Positions 14,975-15,885 of a stretch of DNA of 15,885 bases are shown in pieces. The notes beneath the pieces are model-generated. The model was not told the origin of the DNA, ran no database searches, and saw nothing but the letters and a program-made list of their open reading frames with translations. A program made the position numbers and the translations under genes. Origin of the DNA: JAZNQL01 sp045531205 (GTDB lineage Bacteria > Bacillota > Clostridia > UMGS1883 > UMGS1540); NCBI GenBank assembly GCA_045531205.1, contig JAZSDN010000084.1, positions 1 to 15,885 on the forward strand. Reading direction: 5' to 3'. Each line of letters opens with the position of its first letter. Position 1 is the first letter of the stretch.

Positions 14975-15840
14975 GTGTTCTTTGCCGACTGGTCGGGGTA
15001 TCACGTCAGAAGTACTATCGAGATAGGTGGAAGATAGATGATATGCAGTATAAAGCTGCCGAGGTAGTGTCACTTGTGATGGGTATCAGGCGACTTATGC
15101 CACGCATAGGCACACGCAAACTGTATCACCTATTGGAAAAGCCTCTCATCGCTTTGGGTGTAGGACGAGATAAACTCTTTGATGTGCTACGAGCAAACAA
15201 TATGCTAATAGTGCCAAAGCGTCAATATCGTCAGACGACCAATTCGAAGCATATGTTTCATAAACACAAGAATTTAGTATTGGATAGAATCCCTACTCGC
15301 CCAGAAGAGATATGGGTGTCGGACATAACCTATGTGGGAGGACGAGATAAACACTCATATTTGGCATTGGTTACCGATGCCTACTCAAAGAAGATTGTGG
15401 GCTATGACCTCTCGGAGTCTCTTTCGGCAGATAGTGCAGTGAGAGCTTTACGAATGGCGTGCCGAGATAGAATGTATAGGGAGCAGCCACTGATACATCA
15501 CTCGGATAGAGGTATCCAATACTGCTGTGATGAGTACCAACGCCAGCTAAAAAAGTTTGGTATTATGGTAAGTATGACCGAGAGTTACGATCCATACGCC
15601 AATGCTGTGGCGGAGAGGGTAAATGCAACTATAAAACAGGAGTTTTTATTGGAGGAATTGGAGTGTGATTTAGGTATGCAGCAGCGGATAGTAGCTCAAA
15701 GTGTGGCGATATATAATGAACTGCGACCACACTTATCGTGCGGCATGCTTACGCCCGATGAGATGCATCGCCAATGCAAGAAAGAGATTGTAACTTACAG
15801 AACGAAAAATGACAACACGGCGCGCCGTGTTGTCATTTAG
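14923..15840 (+). CDS. IS3-family transposase OrfB (DDE catalytic part of OrfAB)
   Basis: In the -1 frame the reading is open from the A7 site at 14917-14923 through to TAG at 15838-15840. An in-frame ATG is at 15043, but the sequence before it (V-E-R-Y-S-K-E-Q-A-K-P-I-S-V-L-C-R-L-V-G-V-S-R-Q-K-Y-Y) is typical of the OrfB start, so the natural product is the OrfAB fusion. Counting from Met at 15043, the catalytic residues are Asp94 (W-V-S-D-I-T-Y), Asp155 (H-H-S-D-R-G) and Glu191 (N-A-V-A-E-R-V-N). This is the rve integrase-core DD(35)E arrangement of IS3 elements. The gene appears intact, so the element may be active. Its last codons lie inside a perfect palindrome. Confidence 0.9.
   Translation: MTTRAVERYSKEQAKPISVLCRLVGVSRQKYYRDRWKIDDMQYKAAEVVSLVMGIRRLMPRIGTRKLYHLLEKPLIALGVGRDKLFDVLRANNMLIVPKRQYRQTTNSKHMFHKHKNLVLDRIPTRPEEIWVSDITYVGGRDKHSYLALVTDAYSKKIVGYDLSESLSADSAVRALRMACRDRMYREQPLIHHSDRGIQYCCDEYQRQLKKFGIMVSMTESYDPYANAVAERVNATIKQEFLLEELECDLGMQQRIVAQSVAIYNELRPHLSCGMLTPDEMHRQCKKEIVTYRTKNDNTARRVVI
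15807..15838. terminator. Perfect 32-base palindrome overlapping the transposase stop
   Basis: The arm AAATGACAACACGGCG (15807-15822) is followed at once by its exact reverse complement (15823-15838), with no loop bases in the DNA symmetry. It encodes the last residues of OrfB and ends on the first base of the TAG stop. A GC-rich core with A-rich and T-rich edges could terminate transcription in both directions, protecting the IS from outside transcription. There is no long T run directly after it, so terminator function is inferred. Confidence 0.55.
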
Positions 15841-15885
15841 AAAACTTTAATTATTTTTGTGTCAAATCCTGTAACACTTTTTTAG

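Larger units (their letters stand above)
14498..15885 (+). mobile_element. IS3-family insertion sequence (right tip outside window)
   Basis: OrfA, a frameshift signal and a DDE OrfB are flanked by related ends. The left end appears to begin TGTCCCGTC at 14498, followed by CTGAAATAGCGTTACAC (14507-14523). The reverse complement of the last 17 bases of the window, CTAAAAAAGTGTTACAG, matches that at 13 of 17 positions. By this alignment the right end lies about nine bases beyond the window, giving an element of roughly 1.4 kb. The left flank GCC (14495-14497) would be the three-base target duplication if repeated on the far side. The element sits 85 bases after the regulator stop. Confidence 0.8.

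Noticed and set aside
15319..15327. Another copy of the operator motif TCGGACATA
   Set aside because: It lies within the transposase gene, encoding the conserved S-D-I-T catalytic region, with no -7 box at the right distance; most likely coincidence.

Overview
The window looks like a member of the Bacteroidales. The promoter elements are of the Bacteroidetes -33/-7 type (TTTG, then TAnnTTTG). The precursor peptide has the double-glycine leader style typical of the group. The outer-membrane protein has the carboxypeptidase-regulatory/plug/barrel build common there, and the regulator is a TPR-membrane-HTH protein of a kind frequent in Bacteroides relatives. The genus cannot be fixed from this sequence.

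Layout. Bases 1-1011 (+) hold the C-terminal part of a phage terminase large subunit, visibly richer in G+C than what follows. Bases 1188-12411 are an AT-rich block of nine genes, all on the minus strand. In transcription order they are: a small secreted protein (12411-11926), a C39-like/VKOR/thioredoxin fusion (11873-10341), a short LanC-like protein (10351-9647), a GT4-type glycosyltransferase (9647-8409), a 91-residue GG-leader peptide with six cysteines (8331-8056), an outer-membrane beta-barrel protein (7903-4982), a GT2 glycosyltransferase (4967-4140), a C39-peptidase ABC exporter (4136-1923) and an unusually short HlyD-type adaptor (1904-1188). Divergent from this block is a lipoprotein-like TPR/transmembrane/HTH regulator (12673-14412, +). 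From about 14498 to the right edge lies an IS3-family insertion sequence with a -1 frameshift signal; its right tip appears to lie about 9 bases outside the window.

How it fits together (inference). The locus reads as a ribosomally made, exported peptide system. The precursor is made with a leader ending in Gly-Gly. Its cysteines could be oxidised by the VKOR/thioredoxin protein, and it could be glycosylated by one or both glycosyltransferases. The C39 exporter would cleave the leader and move the peptide across the inner membrane with the mini-HlyD protein, and the beta-barrel protein is the candidate outer-membrane partner. The parts list (GG leader, multi-Cys core, GT2, thiol oxidase, C39 exporter) resembles Gram-positive glycocin loci such as that of sublancin. 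No radical SAM enzyme, lanthionine dehydratase or immunity gene is recognisable here. The LanC-like protein lacks the zinc-binding motifs needed for lanthionine formation.

Regulation. The 261-base gap between the regulator and the first operon gene holds paired 9-base sites (TCGGACATA and its complement). They lie exactly 29 bases upstream of a -7 box on both sides, in mirror symmetry. This suggests one DNA-binding protein, perhaps the TPR/HTH regulator, controls both directions.
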